Source of the DNA: JAKVAV01 sp047632755
Lineage (GTDB): Bacteria; Bacteroidota; Bacteroidia; Flavobacteriales_D; Cryomorphaceae
DNA: 64,000 bases
Assembly (NCBI GenBank): GCA_047632755.1
Contig: JBLIDT010000002.1
Span: forward strand, 1-64,000
Reading direction: 5' to 3'
A program made the translations under genes and the position numbers. Shown one piece after another: positions 34,461 to 43,828 of this stretch (position 1 is the stretch's first letter; each line of letters opens with the position of its first letter). The notes beneath the pieces were generated by a model. That model saw only the letters and a program-made list of their open reading frames with translations. It was not told the DNA's origin and did not search any database.

Positions 34461-37400
34461 ATGATTTTCAAAAGATTACTGTCACTTTCCTTCTTCGTGC
34501 TCCTGTTGGCACAAGTTGGATTTGGGCAGGGGAAAACGTATTCCGGAACAGTAGCTTCGGAATCAACAGGAGAAACGCTCCCCGGTACCACGGTAGTGAT
34601 AAAGGGAACTACCACAGGAACAGCAACAAATGTCGATGGACAATTTTCCATTGATGCTGCATCTGGTGACGTTTTGGTTTTCGCATTTATTGGTATGGAA
34701 ACCCAAGAATTAATCCTAACCGATGTAACCAATTTAACAGTAAGTCTCAAAAGCGGCATAGAGATAGACGAGGTAGTTGTAACTGCCCTCGGTATTTCTC
34801 GGGAGAAAAGAGCTCTTGGTTATTCCGTCGATGAAATCGGAGGGGATGAATTACAGAGAAGTGCAGAGAACAATATTATTCAGTCACTGGCTGGAAAATC
34901 CGCTGGGGTCCAGGTTACTGGTTCAAGTGGAACTCCTGGGGCTTCGAGTAAAATACTTATTCGTGGACCATCCACATTCACGGGAGAAAATCAACCTCTC
35001 ATTGTAGTAGATGGTGTCCCGATTGATAATGAAACCACTCAATCTTCACCACGTGATTATCCTTTCAATGCGAACCTAGCGGGTGTGCAAAACTCTAACC
35101 GCGCTTTGGATATCAATCCAAACGATATTGAAACAGTCACTATTCTTAAAGGACCTGCAGCAGCAGCCCTCTATGGTGCAAGAGCTGGGAACGGTGCCAT
35201 CATCTATACAACCAAGAAAGGGAGTAGAGGAAGAAAAGGACTTGGTGTAAGGGTTTCTTCTGCGGTAGAGTTGAGTGAAATAAATAAGGTTCCTGACTTT
35301 CAGAGCTCATACAATTCAGGAGTCAATGGTACAACTTCTGCTTTCGCCAATCCAGGGCCTGACGAACGTTTCGGAACTGCCGACGACGTTTCATTTGGGT
35401 CTTCAAACAGCTGGGGAGCCAGAATTACTAATGAACCAACATTTGACAATATTGACAACTTCTATCAAACAGGAGTCTCGTTCGTTAATAATGTTGAAAT
35501 AACTGGAGGAAACGAAAAAACGGGTTTTCGCGTGTCAATAGGAGATACGAGACAAGGAGGGGTAATTCCTGAAACTGACCTCGGTCGAACTTCTGTGAGA
35601 ATAAGTGCAAACAGTTCTCTTTCAGACAAAGTTGAAGTAAGCGGTTCTGCAACCTACATAAGAACATCCAGCACAATGGCTCAAAACGGGTCGAACCTGT
35701 CTGGTGTAAGTTTGGGTCTATTTCGGATGCCTGTGACATTTGATGTGCGCAACTACGAAACGTCTCTGGGTTATAATAATTCCTACTTCTTTGTTTACGA
35801 CAATCCCCTTTATACGGTGAACAATAACCCGTTCACTTCAAATGTGGATCGATTTCTCGGTAACTTTTACGCATCTGTCGATATCACCGAAAACTTGAAA
35901 GCATCTTACCGCCTAGGTGTCGATGCATATGTAGATCAACGTCAACAACTTTTTGCGCTAAGCTCAAACAATTCTGACATTCGTGGAGCTGGTCAAATAA
36001 ATGAAAACCGATTAATCGGTCGTCAAATTTATGGTGACTTCATACTCGACTACAAGAAAAAGTTCAGTGATAAGATAACTTTTCAAGCCCAAGGTGGACA
36101 CAACTTTTTTATAGATGACTTTGATGATGTGTTCTCGCGTGGTCGCAACCTGACCATTCCGAACTTTTACAACCTGTCCAATGCTTCGGATTTATATTCC
36201 TCAAGGTATACCGAGAATCTAAGGACCTTTGCATTCTTCGGAAATGTGTCGCTCGACTACGATCGATGGTTATATGTAAATGTTACGGGAAGAAATGAGT
36301 GGGCATCTTCGTTCGAACTTGCCAACAACAATTTCTTCTACCCTTCTGTAAGTACTTCAATTGTCTTTAGTGAGTTATTGAACTTACCCGATTGGATTGA
36401 TTTTGGAAAGGTGCGATACTCTTATGCGCAAGTTGGTATACCACCTGTGCCATATCAAACTAGAACTTACTACGTGAGCCCTACTTACACTGATGGGTTT
36501 ACCAATGGGCTCTCTTTCCCTTACGGTGATGTGAATGGTTTTGGAATCTCGGATGGTCTGGGAGATCCAAATCTAGAACCTGAAAGACTTATTGGAAATG
36601 AAGTTGGTTTGAATATGAGCTTTTTGGACAATACGTTTAATCTAGACGTGACTTACTACCACCAAAAATCAACTGATATTCTTTTGTTCCGTCCAGCAGC
36701 TCCTACTTCAGGATTTGACTCGCAGTACACAAATGCAGCTGAGATGGTGAACCAAGGGTGGGAGATCACTTTAGGAATCAATCCTTATAAGAGTGGCGAC
36801 TTCAAATGGGCTGTTAATATGAACTGGGCTACAAACAACAATGAAGTGACTGCCCTTGCAGATGGTGTAGAAGAAGTTCAGCTCGAAGCTGCCTTCTCGT
36901 CAATTGGATCATTTGCGATTGTCGGCGAACCAATAGGTGTATTTTATGGCACGCGATGGGTGCGAAATGGAAATGGAGACATTATCATTGGTGAGAACGG
37001 ACTTCCTTCTATCGCCCCCCAATCAGGAAATATAGGAAGTTGGATTCCAGATTGGACAGCAGGCATTAGAAATACTTTTTCCTACAAAGATCTTACCCTC
37101 TCGTTCTTCTTGGACTTCAGAAAAGGTGGAGACATCTGGAACGGAACGAAGGCTCGAATGAACAACGTAGGAACATCAGCTGACTCTGAAGACCGCGAAA
37201 GAATGTACGTTGTTGAAGGAGTTGATATAAATGGCTCTCCAAACACAGTAGCCATCGATGCTCAGACTTACTTCAAAAACGTTGTAGGAGATGCCGGAGG
37301 TGCTGCTGAAGAATTCGTTGAAACAGTAGATTGGGTTCGTCTACGTGATCTATCTCTTTCATACAGACTTAGATTCAGCGAAACCGCCAAAATTAGCTTC

Positions 37401-37565
37401 CTTGACTTCACATTCACTGGAAGAAATTTGTGGTTGTCAACCAACTATACTGGTGTTGACCCTGAAACCAGTTTGACCGGTGCAGGTTCTAACTTGAATG
37501 GTTTTGATTATTTCAATAACCCTAACACGAGATCTTATCGTCTAGCGGTATCCTTCTCATTCTAA
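34461..37565 (+). CDS. SusC/RagA-family TonB-linked outer membrane protein
   Basis: 1034 residues. Signal peptide to about residue 22 (LAQVGFGQG), a carboxypeptidase-regulatory-like domain (STGETLPGTTVVIKGTTTGT), TonB-box-like IDEVVVTALGI, the SusC plug signature (ILIRGPSTFTGENQPLIVVD; TILKGPAAAALYGARAGNGA), and a barrel ending YRLAVSFSF. SusC proteins form the transport barrel beneath a SusD lid. The partner SusD-like gene starts 12 nt downstream. There are no glycoside hydrolases or peptidases beside it, so the ligand cannot be named. Confidence 0.96.
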   Translation: MIFKRLLSLSFFVLLLAQVGFGQGKTYSGTVASESTGETLPGTTVVIKGTTTGTATNVDGQFSIDAASGDVLVFAFIGMETQELILTDVTNLTVSLKSGIEIDEVVVTALGISREKRALGYSVDEIGGDELQRSAENNIIQSLAGKSAGVQVTGSSGTPGASSKILIRGPSTFTGENQPLIVVDGVPIDNETTQSSPRDYPFNANLAGVQNSNRALDINPNDIETVTILKGPAAAALYGARAGNGAIIYTTKKGSRGRKGLGVRVSSAVELSEINKVPDFQSSYNSGVNGTTSAFANPGPDERFGTADDVSFGSSNSWGARITNEPTFDNIDNFYQTGVSFVNNVEITGGNEKTGFRVSIGDTRQGGVIPETDLGRTSVRISANSSLSDKVEVSGSATYIRTSSTMAQNGSNLSGVSLGLFRMPVTFDVRNYETSLGYNNSYFFVYDNPLYTVNNNPFTSNVDRFLGNFYASVDITENLKASYRLGVDAYVDQRQQLFALSSNNSDIRGAGQINENRLIGRQIYGDFILDYKKKFSDKITFQAQGGHNFFIDDFDDVFSRGRNLTIPNFYNLSNASDLYSSRYTENLRTFAFFGNVSLDYDRWLYVNVTGRNEWASSFELANNNFFYPSVSTSIVFSELLNLPDWIDFGKVRYSYAQVGIPPVPYQTRTYYVSPTYTDGFTNGLSFPYGDVNGFGISDGLGDPNLEPERLIGNEVGLNMSFLDNTFNLDVTYYHQKSTDILLFRPAAPTSGFDSQYTNAAEMVNQGWEITLGINPYKSGDFKWAVNMNWATNNNEVTALADGVEEVQLEAAFSSIGSFAIVGEPIGVFYGTRWVRNGNGDIIIGENGLPSIAPQSGNIGSWIPDWTAGIRNTFSYKDLTLSFFLDFRKGGDIWNGTKARMNNVGTSADSEDRERMYVVEGVDINGSPNTVAIDAQTYFKNVVGDAGGAAEEFVETVDWVRLRDLSLSYRLRFSETAKISFLDFTFTGRNLWLSTNYTGVDPETSLTGAGSNLNGFDYFNNPNTRSYRLAVSFSF

Positions 37566-37577
37566 ATTTTGAACAAG

Positions 37578-38981
37578 ATGATATTAAATAGAACAATAAA
37601 TAAAGTTGCACTTATCGCGGTAGTACTTGCCACCTTAAGTGCATGTGATGGATTTTTGGAAGACGACATCGTATCTCCCAATGATCCTGCAACAGTTACT
37701 CCTGAACTCCTTTTGGCAAATGTTCAAGTTGCAACCTTCGCAGGGTATTGCGGACAATTGACGCGCCAGTCACTTGTTTTTAATCGCCAATTAGCGGGAA
37801 CAGCTGAAGGGTCTCAATCCCAAGAAATTGCTCAGTATAACATTACAGAACTGACCAATGTGAATGAATGGGAAGCCATCTGGGCTGGAGCAGTCGTAGA
37901 TTGCAGAAGTATCATTAATGATTATGGCACGGAAAGCCCATATTATGGAGGCATAGCCAAAGTAATTCTGGTGATGAACATAGGCTTAGCAACTGACTTG
38001 TGGGGTGACGTGCCTTTCGATGAGGCTGGATTAGGTCTAACAGTTGGGCTCACGCCTGCTTATCAATCACAAGAAGTGGTTTTAGAGCGTATTCAGACCA
38101 CGCTAGACGCAGCTATAATAGATTTGAGTTCAGGCGTAAATGACAACGTTTTCTTCCCAGGGTCTGATGACCTCATTTTCGGTGGAAACGTAGCTTCATG
38201 GATTCAAACAGCTTGGATACTTAAAGCTCGCTACGCAAATAGATTGAGCCAAAGAGACCCTAGCGGAAGTGCTGACGATGTAATTGACTATCTGCAACAA
38301 GGCGCTGCAGTAAGCTCAGCGAACGATGCCTTCATGAACTTCTTCGATGGTAACGCTATTAATCAGTGGAGAGCTTTCGAGAATGACAGAGGAGCTTACT
38401 ATAGAGTGAGCAAATCGTTTGCAGACTTGTTGATTGGCAACAATGATCCTAGATTAGAATTCTTCTTGGGTCTTGATGGAGATGGTGCATACAGCGGAAC
38501 GCCTTACGATGATCAGTCAATTAGCAATACATCATATGTTGGAGATTTGTACGCCACAGCTTCATCTCCTGTTCCTTTGGTTACCTACGTAGAATCTAAG
38601 TTTCTAGAAGCTGAAGCGCAGCTAAGAGCAGGTGCAGCAGGAATGGCTGCTGATGCACATAATGATGGTGTTATAGCTTCAGTGCTGCAAGTAACGGGCT
38701 CTTCTCCATCTCAGGATTTCATTGACGCATTTGCCAGTGAAACCGCTGGGACGATTTCCTTGGAGACCATTATGGGTCAAAAGTACATCGCTCTTTATAT
38801 TCAGATCGAGACGTATGCCGACTGGAGAAGAACGGGTGTGCCCGATCTAGATCCATATGCGAATGCAGTTATATCTGGCATTCCTGTTAGATTGCCAACT
38901 CCACAAGATGAACGTTTATACAATCCGAATGCAGTTGTAGTCGGAGATCCTTTAGTTCCTGTTTATTGGGATATGGACTAA
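37578..38981 (+). CDS. SusD/RagB-family nutrient-binding lipoprotein
   Basis: 467 residues from ATG 37578 (a TTG at 37569 is in frame). The lipoprotein signal ends at LSAC (about Cys23) followed by DGFLEDD. NDPATVTPELLLANVQ, the central TDLWGDVPFDEA and the C-terminal QIETYADWRRTG, VPDLDP and RLPTPQDE are typical of the SusD-like type 2 group. It forms the surface lid of the SusC barrel. Ends before a strong terminator. Confidence 0.94.
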   Translation: MILNRTINKVALIAVVLATLSACDGFLEDDIVSPNDPATVTPELLLANVQVATFAGYCGQLTRQSLVFNRQLAGTAEGSQSQEIAQYNITELTNVNEWEAIWAGAVVDCRSIINDYGTESPYYGGIAKVILVMNIGLATDLWGDVPFDEAGLGLTVGLTPAYQSQEVVLERIQTTLDAAIIDLSSGVNDNVFFPGSDDLIFGGNVASWIQTAWILKARYANRLSQRDPSGSADDVIDYLQQGAAVSSANDAFMNFFDGNAINQWRAFENDRGAYYRVSKSFADLLIGNNDPRLEFFLGLDGDGAYSGTPYDDQSISNTSYVGDLYATASSPVPLVTYVESKFLEAEAQLRAGAAGMAADAHNDGVIASVLQVTGSSPSQDFIDAFASETAGTISLETIMGQKYIALYIQIETYADWRRTGVPDLDPYANAVISGIPVRLPTPQDERLYNPNAVVVGDPLVPVYWDMD

Positions 38982-39006
38982 GGACAAGTAGGTTATAGAA
39001 ACCAAT

Positions 39007-39042
39007 AAAACGGGCTGACTCAAATTTGAGTCAGCCCGTTTT
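39007..39042 (+). terminator. Terminator of the susCD pair
   Basis: A perfect 18-bp inverted repeat (AAAACGGGCTGACTCAAA and its complement) followed by T's; usable on both strands. Confidence 0.92.
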
Positions 39043-39300
39043 TTTTTAATCGAATGATAAATTAAAAAAGGTCCTGCTAAACTTTCATTCTCGACTCACT
39101 CGGACATCTAAAAATAAAAATTATGCTCCTTTTATCGATCTAAGTGAATTAAATACACATTGTTAAATCAACCCATAAGTTCAATGATCACAAGCGTTTG
39201 GTGGGGGGAGAAAGGGCATCGTTCTTGTATATGATTGAAGAAGAGTGAAACCTTTCACCTCTAAAACCGAAAAACAAGGAAGAACAAAGTCTGCTTCAAT
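39043..39300. other. Intergenic region before the small ORF
   Basis: AT-rich, with no gene on either strand. It contains an inverted repeat GTGAAA-CC-TTTCAC (39245-39258) about 43 nt upstream of the small ORF, which could be an operator, and a G-rich patch at 39200-39212. Confidence 0.35.
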
Positions 39301-39477
39301 ATGAAAGACATAAACGCATCAGGGCTTAAACGAGCCCATCTTCAGCACCTTTTAACGACACCCGAGGCTGACCTTATTGGAGAAATTATTAAACTCAATC
39401 ACACAATCTACTCGAATACCCTTGATGTCATTAAGGTCTGTTCCGTGATTAAGAAAAAACGCAAACATGCTGTTTAA
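39301..39477 (+). CDS. Small hypothetical protein (58 aa)
   Basis: ATG 39301 to TAA 39477. The product is hydrophilic: MKDINASGLKRAHLQHLLTT at the start, an amphipathic middle (ADLIGEIIKLNHTIYSNTLD) and a basic end (SVIKKKRKHAV). A purine-rich AAGGAAGAA is 17-25 nt upstream, rather far for a Shine-Dalgarno. It stands 64 nt before the histidine kinase gene on the same strand and fills most of an otherwise empty interval. No family recognised; it could be a chance ORF. Confidence 0.45.
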   Translation: MKDINASGLKRAHLQHLLTTPEADLIGEIIKLNHTIYSNTLDVIKVCSVIKKKRKHAV

Positions 39478-39541
39478 TTTCATTCGTTAGCATTCTGTTA
39501 AACTCTCTAGGACTGCTCCGCTGAGTCATTAACTTAGCAAC

Positions 39542-40870
39542 ATGAGCCGCAAGCTAATCGGTATCCTTATTTTATTGGCCATAGTCAGTGTAGCGGGAAT
39601 TATTGCTACTCAGATTTATTGGCTCGACAAGGCTTTTAAGGTTCAACGAACCCAAATAGACCTTCGTAAAGATCAAGAAGCTTCCGAGGCCAAACAGTTC
39701 AACGATCGCGTCACTATTGCTCTTACCAACGTTGCCGACGAGATTCTCACGATCAATGATGATCCCGCAGAACTCTTCCAGGCTGTCAAACAAATTCGAC
39801 CGAATTACTTCACCGTCGCCATCAACGATACGGTACACCCCTATCTTTTAGAACGTCTTCTTAGAACCGAATTCGAAAGGAGAAACATCCAAGAAAATTT
39901 TGAATACGGAGTTTACGATTGCTTTACCGACAGCATCGTTTTTGGAGATTACATTGCCTTAAATGAAGAAGCTGAACCTGCCACAAGCTCAGAAGTTCCA
40001 AAAATAAAATGGGAAAAAGACGGACACTATTTCGGAGTGTTCTTTCCACACAAGGAGCCTTTTACCATCGAAACTCCTTCTACAAAAATTTCAACCTGGG
40101 CATTCTCCGCCCTCATTTCATTGATTGTATTTGTGTTCTTCGCCTATGCCGTTTACATCGTACTCAGGCAGAAGCGTCTTTCAGAAATGAAAACGGATTT
40201 CATTAACAACATGACGCACGAGCTGAAAACACCCATCAGCTCCATCAGTCTTTCCAGTGAGGTGCTGCTGAAACCCGACATCGCTCAGCAACCCGAAAGA
40301 CTTCACCGCTATGCCGAGCTAATCCATAACGAGGTAAGAAGACTCAGACTTCAAGTAGATAAAGTATTGCAACTGGCCACGCTAGAGCAAAAAAACGTGG
40401 AGCTAGAACATGAAACACTCGACCTACACGAAATGCTCCGGAGCGCGGTCAATACGCTTGAAGTAGCCAATGAGCGCGACGCCCTCAGAATCGACCTCGA
40501 CTTAAAGGCCGTCGATTTTCAAATCGAAGGAGACGAAGTACACGTTTCAAATGTCATTTTCAATTTACTGGACAATGCCGTGAAGTATAGCCACGAGAAT
40601 CCCGAAGTGAAAATCTCAACCGTTTCAACTGGAAACTCCATTGAAACAACCATTAGCGATCGCGGCATAGGAATTCCCAAAAAATCCATCCCTCTGGTTT
40701 TCGATAAGTTCTACCGCGTTCCCAAAGGAAATCTGCACGACGTAAAAGGTTTTGGATTGGGACTCTATTACGTGAAGCAAATGGTGGAAGCCCACGATGG
40801 AAAAATCAGAGTAGAAAGCGAAGAAGGAAAAGGCACGAATGTTAGGTTTACACTTCCGTTAAAGAAATGA
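39542..40870 (+). CDS. Sensor histidine kinase
   Basis: 442 residues. Membrane helix 1 at about 4-22, a periplasmic sensor region of ~160 residues, membrane helix 2 at about 185-207, then HisKA with the phospho-acceptor His226 in NNMTHELKTPIS, and a HATPase domain with N box FNLLDNAVKYS, DRGIGIP and GFGLGLYYV. No HAMP domain is obvious. Its stop overlaps the response regulator start (ATGA), so the two are coupled. The signal is unknown. Confidence 0.95.
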   Translation: MSRKLIGILILLAIVSVAGIIATQIYWLDKAFKVQRTQIDLRKDQEASEAKQFNDRVTIALTNVADEILTINDDPAELFQAVKQIRPNYFTVAINDTVHPYLLERLLRTEFERRNIQENFEYGVYDCFTDSIVFGDYIALNEEAEPATSSEVPKIKWEKDGHYFGVFFPHKEPFTIETPSTKISTWAFSALISLIVFVFFAYAVYIVLRQKRLSEMKTDFINNMTHELKTPISSISLSSEVLLKPDIAQQPERLHRYAELIHNEVRRLRLQVDKVLQLATLEQKNVELEHETLDLHEMLRSAVNTLEVANERDALRIDLDLKAVDFQIEGDEVHVSNVIFNLLDNAVKYSHENPEVKISTVSTGNSIETTISDRGIGIPKKSIPLVFDKFYRVPKGNLHDVKGFGLGLYYVKQMVEAHDGKIRVESEEGKGTNVRFTLPLKK

Positions 40871-41562
40871 GCGAACCCATCAAAATACTGCTAGTCGAAG
40901 ACGACCCTTCTTTGGGCTTTGTGATTCAAGACACCCTTTCTGTAGCTGGCTACATGGTTCACCTAAGTCGAGATGGGAAAGAAGGTCTAAAGCAGTTCAA
41001 TTCCCATCCCTACGATCTGTGCATTCTGGATGTGATGATGCCCAAGAAAGATGGTTTTGAGTTGGCCCGCGACATTCGAAAAATCAATCAGCAGGTGCCC
41101 ATCGTTTTCCTTACGGCAAAAAGCATGACCCAAGACAAGGTGGAAGGCTTTCGCTCGGGAGGAGACGATTACATCACCAAACCTTTTAGCAACGAAGAGT
41201 TCCTGCTGCGGTTAGAAGCCATCTTGAGGCGCAACAACCTCGCGAATGGAAACGACAAAGCAGAAGGTTTCAAAATCGGTTCGTACACCTTCAATCCTGA
41301 GAATTACGAATTGCAGGCAGGCGACTTCTTAAAGGTTCTAACCAAAAAAGAAGCGGGAATTCTAAAGATCCTCTGCGAACAAAAAAACCAAGTCATCGAG
41401 CGAGAGCTTATCACCAATCTGGTTTGGGGTGATGACAGTTACTTCGTGGGGAGAAGCTTAGATGTATTTATTAGCAAGCTGCGCAAATACCTCCAGCACG
41501 ATCAAGGTGTGAGCATCAAGAATGTACACGGGGTTGGATTTAAGTTGGAGGAGAGCCAGTGA
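40867..41562 (+). CDS. OmpR/PhoB-family response regulator
   Basis: 231 residues. Receiver domain with acidic pocket VEDD near residue 11, phospho-acceptor Asp55 (CILDVMMPKKDG), the Thr of FLTAKS and the Lys of ITKPFS; the C-terminal winged helix ends with DVFISKLRKYLQ and VHGVGFKLEE. Cognate of the kinase immediately upstream. Target genes are not evident; the susCD pair is a nearby but unproven candidate. Confidence 0.95.
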   Translation: MSEPIKILLVEDDPSLGFVIQDTLSVAGYMVHLSRDGKEGLKQFNSHPYDLCILDVMMPKKDGFELARDIRKINQQVPIVFLTAKSMTQDKVEGFRSGGDDYITKPFSNEEFLLRLEAILRRNNLANGNDKAEGFKIGSYTFNPENYELQAGDFLKVLTKKEAGILKILCEQKNQVIERELITNLVWGDDSYFVGRSLDVFISKLRKYLQHDQGVSIKNVHGVGFKLEESQ

Positions 41563-41600
41563 AATTCTCTAAATGAACGTATTGATCATTTCTAAAAACA

Positions 41601-41624
41601 AAAAAGGGGCTCAAGGCCCCTTTT
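41601..41624. terminator. Terminator between the response regulator and yqeY
   Basis: AAAAAGGGGC-TCAA-GGCCCCTTTT; A run on one side and T run on the other, so it can serve both convergent genes. Confidence 0.8.
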
Positions 41625-41647
41625 CCATTCTCCAACTCTTAAATATT

Positions 41648-42097
41648 CTAAGAACCTAGTTTCGCTTTAACAATCTTCGCCACCAGGCTTCCATCCGCTT
41701 TTCCAGCCATGGCGGCATTGGCTTGACCCATTACCTTTCCCATATCTCTCATTCCTTCAGCGCCCGTATCAGCTATGATCTGACTCACCTTGGCTTCAAT
41801 ATCGGCTTCTGACATTTGTGCGGGAAGAAACTCCTCAATCACTCCTGCCTGAAATACTTCTTCTTCCGCAAGGTCTTCTCTTCCCTGCTCTGAGTAAAGG
41901 GCGGCAGACTCTTTCCTTTGCTTGTAAAGCTTAATGAGGATTTTCATTTCCTCAGCTTCTGTAATGTCTCCATCACCACCTTTGGTGGCGTGCAAAAGTA
42001 ATTCGGACTTCACTGCGCGCAAAACTGCCAGCTTGTCCTTTTCCCTATTCTTCATGGCCGTTTTCAAGCCATCGTTTATTTTATCTGCTAGTGACAT
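41648..42097 (-). CDS. GatB/YqeY domain-containing protein
   Basis: 149 residues. The start MSLADKINDGLKTAMKNREK, the middle VFQAGVIEEFLPAQMSE and the end MGKVMGQANAAMAGKADGS are typical of the YqeY family, related to the tail domain of GatB; a tRNA-linked role is suspected but not established. It lies 121 nt downstream of ftsZ on the same strand, the usual neighbour of the dcw cluster in Bacteroidota. Confidence 0.93.
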   Translation of the reverse strand: MSLADKINDGLKTAMKNREKDKLAVLRAVKSELLLHATKGGDGDITEAEEMKILIKLYKQRKESAALYSEQGREDLAEEEVFQAGVIEEFLPAQMSEADIEAKVSQIIADTGAEGMRDMGKVMGQANAAMAGKADGSLVAKIVKAKLGS

Positions 42098-42218
42098 TCT
42101 CTTGTTTTCAATAAATTCAAATCTTAACTAATAATCCATAAGCAGTGAGTTTCAACTAAAAATGAAGAAGTAATAGCGGGCTATCTCAAGTCATTTTTAA
42201 GATCAAAATCGCCGTTTA

Positions 42219-43802
42219 TTAATCTACGTTGTCATGTAAGAATGGATTGTTCGGTCGTAAACCAGAACGCTTGTTTCCATCTTCATCCTCTTCAGGAGAT
42301 AAGGTATACTTAGAAACCTCCGAGTCGCTGCTGTGCGGAATATTGTCCAAACGAACATTTCTACGCTTGTAGGCTGGTTCTTTTTCCAATTGGGTCAATC
42401 CCTCAGGAGTTTTCAAACGGTCGGCCATCTCGCGCAAGTTGCGCAGACGCTCGCGGTTCACTTGGTTCACCACTTCAGCATTCACTCGGTTCCCGAGAGT
42501 TCCTTCTTCCTCAGTCGTTTCGCCTAATGTGTAGTATTTTTTCTCGTCCAGTGGTTCTTCAACTTTTTGAGCAGTGGAAGTTTTTTCTTCGTCCTTCGTT
42601 TCGCTTTGAACTTTCTCAGCGCAATCTTCTGCCTCAAAAAGGTTAAAACGCTGAACCTCGTCGGCTGGTTTGTTAGCTTCTGTTGGTTGCACCGCAGAGG
42701 GCTTTGCATCTTTCAAGTAAGGCTCCACATCATCTGAAGATCCCATCGGGTCATCCATTTGCTTGGCCACAGGAGTTTCCTTCTTCTCATCTGTTGTAAG
42801 GACATGACGCACGGGCTCATCCATTTCAAACCCCGTATCTGGAGTAATTTTAAATCCAGTGGCGATAATGGTAACGCTCACCTCGTCATCAGCGAGGCTA
42901 TCGTCGTTTCCGTGGCCCCAAATCACATCGGCAGTAGATCCTGCCGCCTGTTGGATGTAATCGGTAATATCTGAGATCTCGTCCATCATAATCTCACTCT
43001 CACCGTAAGTGATGTTGAGTAGGATGTACTTGGCTCCTTCTATGTTGTTGTCGTTGAGCAAAGGCGACTCTAAGGCTTCTTTGGCAGACTTGAGTGCGCG
43101 GTTCTCACCACGGGCAGTTCCCTGTCCCATAATGGCCACACCGCTATCTTTCATTACGGTGTTCACGTCGTTCATATCCACGTTGATCGCACCCGTAACT
43201 GAGATAATCTCAGCGATTCCCTTGGCGGCAATAGACAAAACACCATCCGCTTGAGAGAAGGCATTCTTTAGGGAAAGGTTTCCATAAATCTCACGAAGCT
43301 TGTCGTTGGTAATCACCAACAACGTGTCTACCGAGGCGCGCATTTCACGCAAGCCCTCAGCAGCCTGAAGCATCCGTTTTTTTCCTTCAAAGGTGAAAGG
43401 AATCGTAACGATCCCAACGGTCAGGATACCCATGTCTTTTGCCGCCTTGGCAATAACCGGTGCGGCTCCTGTTCCCGTTCCACCGCCCATTCCAGCGGTC
43501 ACAAATACCATATGAGTATTGTGAGAAAGTATTTCGTGTATATCGTCCAAGTTCTCGATGGCAGCGTTGCGCCCCACATCGGGAATAGATCCAGCACCGC
43601 GGCCTTCGGTAAGGCTTTGGCCAAGTTGAACCTTAATGGGCACTGGACTAATGTCGAGCGCTTGAGAGTCGGTGTTGCAGACGATGAAGTCCACCCCTTT
43701 GATTCCCGCCTCGTACATGTGGTTTACCGCGTTGCTACCGCCACCTCCTACACCAATGACTTTGATGATAGAGGATTGGTTTTTTGGCATATCGAATTCC
43801 AT
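42219..43802 (-). CDS. ftsZ: Cell division protein FtsZ
   Basis: 527 residues, longer than the ~385 of E. coli because of a ~200-residue acidic linker after the GTPase core. IKVIGVGGGGSNAVNHM at the start, the tubulin signature GMGGGTGTGAAPV near residue 108, and the T7 loop NVDMNDVNTVM are present. The C-terminal tail ends NNPFLHDNVD, the likely FtsA-binding peptide. FtsZ polymerises with GTP into the division ring. It is the last gene of the dcw cluster proper. Confidence 0.98.
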   Translation of the reverse strand: MEFDMPKNQSSIIKVIGVGGGGSNAVNHMYEAGIKGVDFIVCNTDSQALDISPVPIKVQLGQSLTEGRGAGSIPDVGRNAAIENLDDIHEILSHNTHMVFVTAGMGGGTGTGAAPVIAKAAKDMGILTVGIVTIPFTFEGKKRMLQAAEGLREMRASVDTLLVITNDKLREIYGNLSLKNAFSQADGVLSIAAKGIAEIISVTGAINVDMNDVNTVMKDSGVAIMGQGTARGENRALKSAKEALESPLLNDNNIEGAKYILLNITYGESEIMMDEISDITDYIQQAAGSTADVIWGHGNDDSLADDEVSVTIIATGFKITPDTGFEMDEPVRHVLTTDEKKETPVAKQMDDPMGSSDDVEPYLKDAKPSAVQPTEANKPADEVQRFNLFEAEDCAEKVQSETKDEEKTSTAQKVEEPLDEKKYYTLGETTEEEGTLGNRVNAEVVNQVNRERLRNLREMADRLKTPEGLTQLEKEPAYKRRNVRLDNIPHSSDSEVSKYTLSPEEDEDGNKRSGLRPNNPFLHDNVD

Positions 43803-43828
43803 AATAAGAGAGTTTTAGAGTTGGTTTT

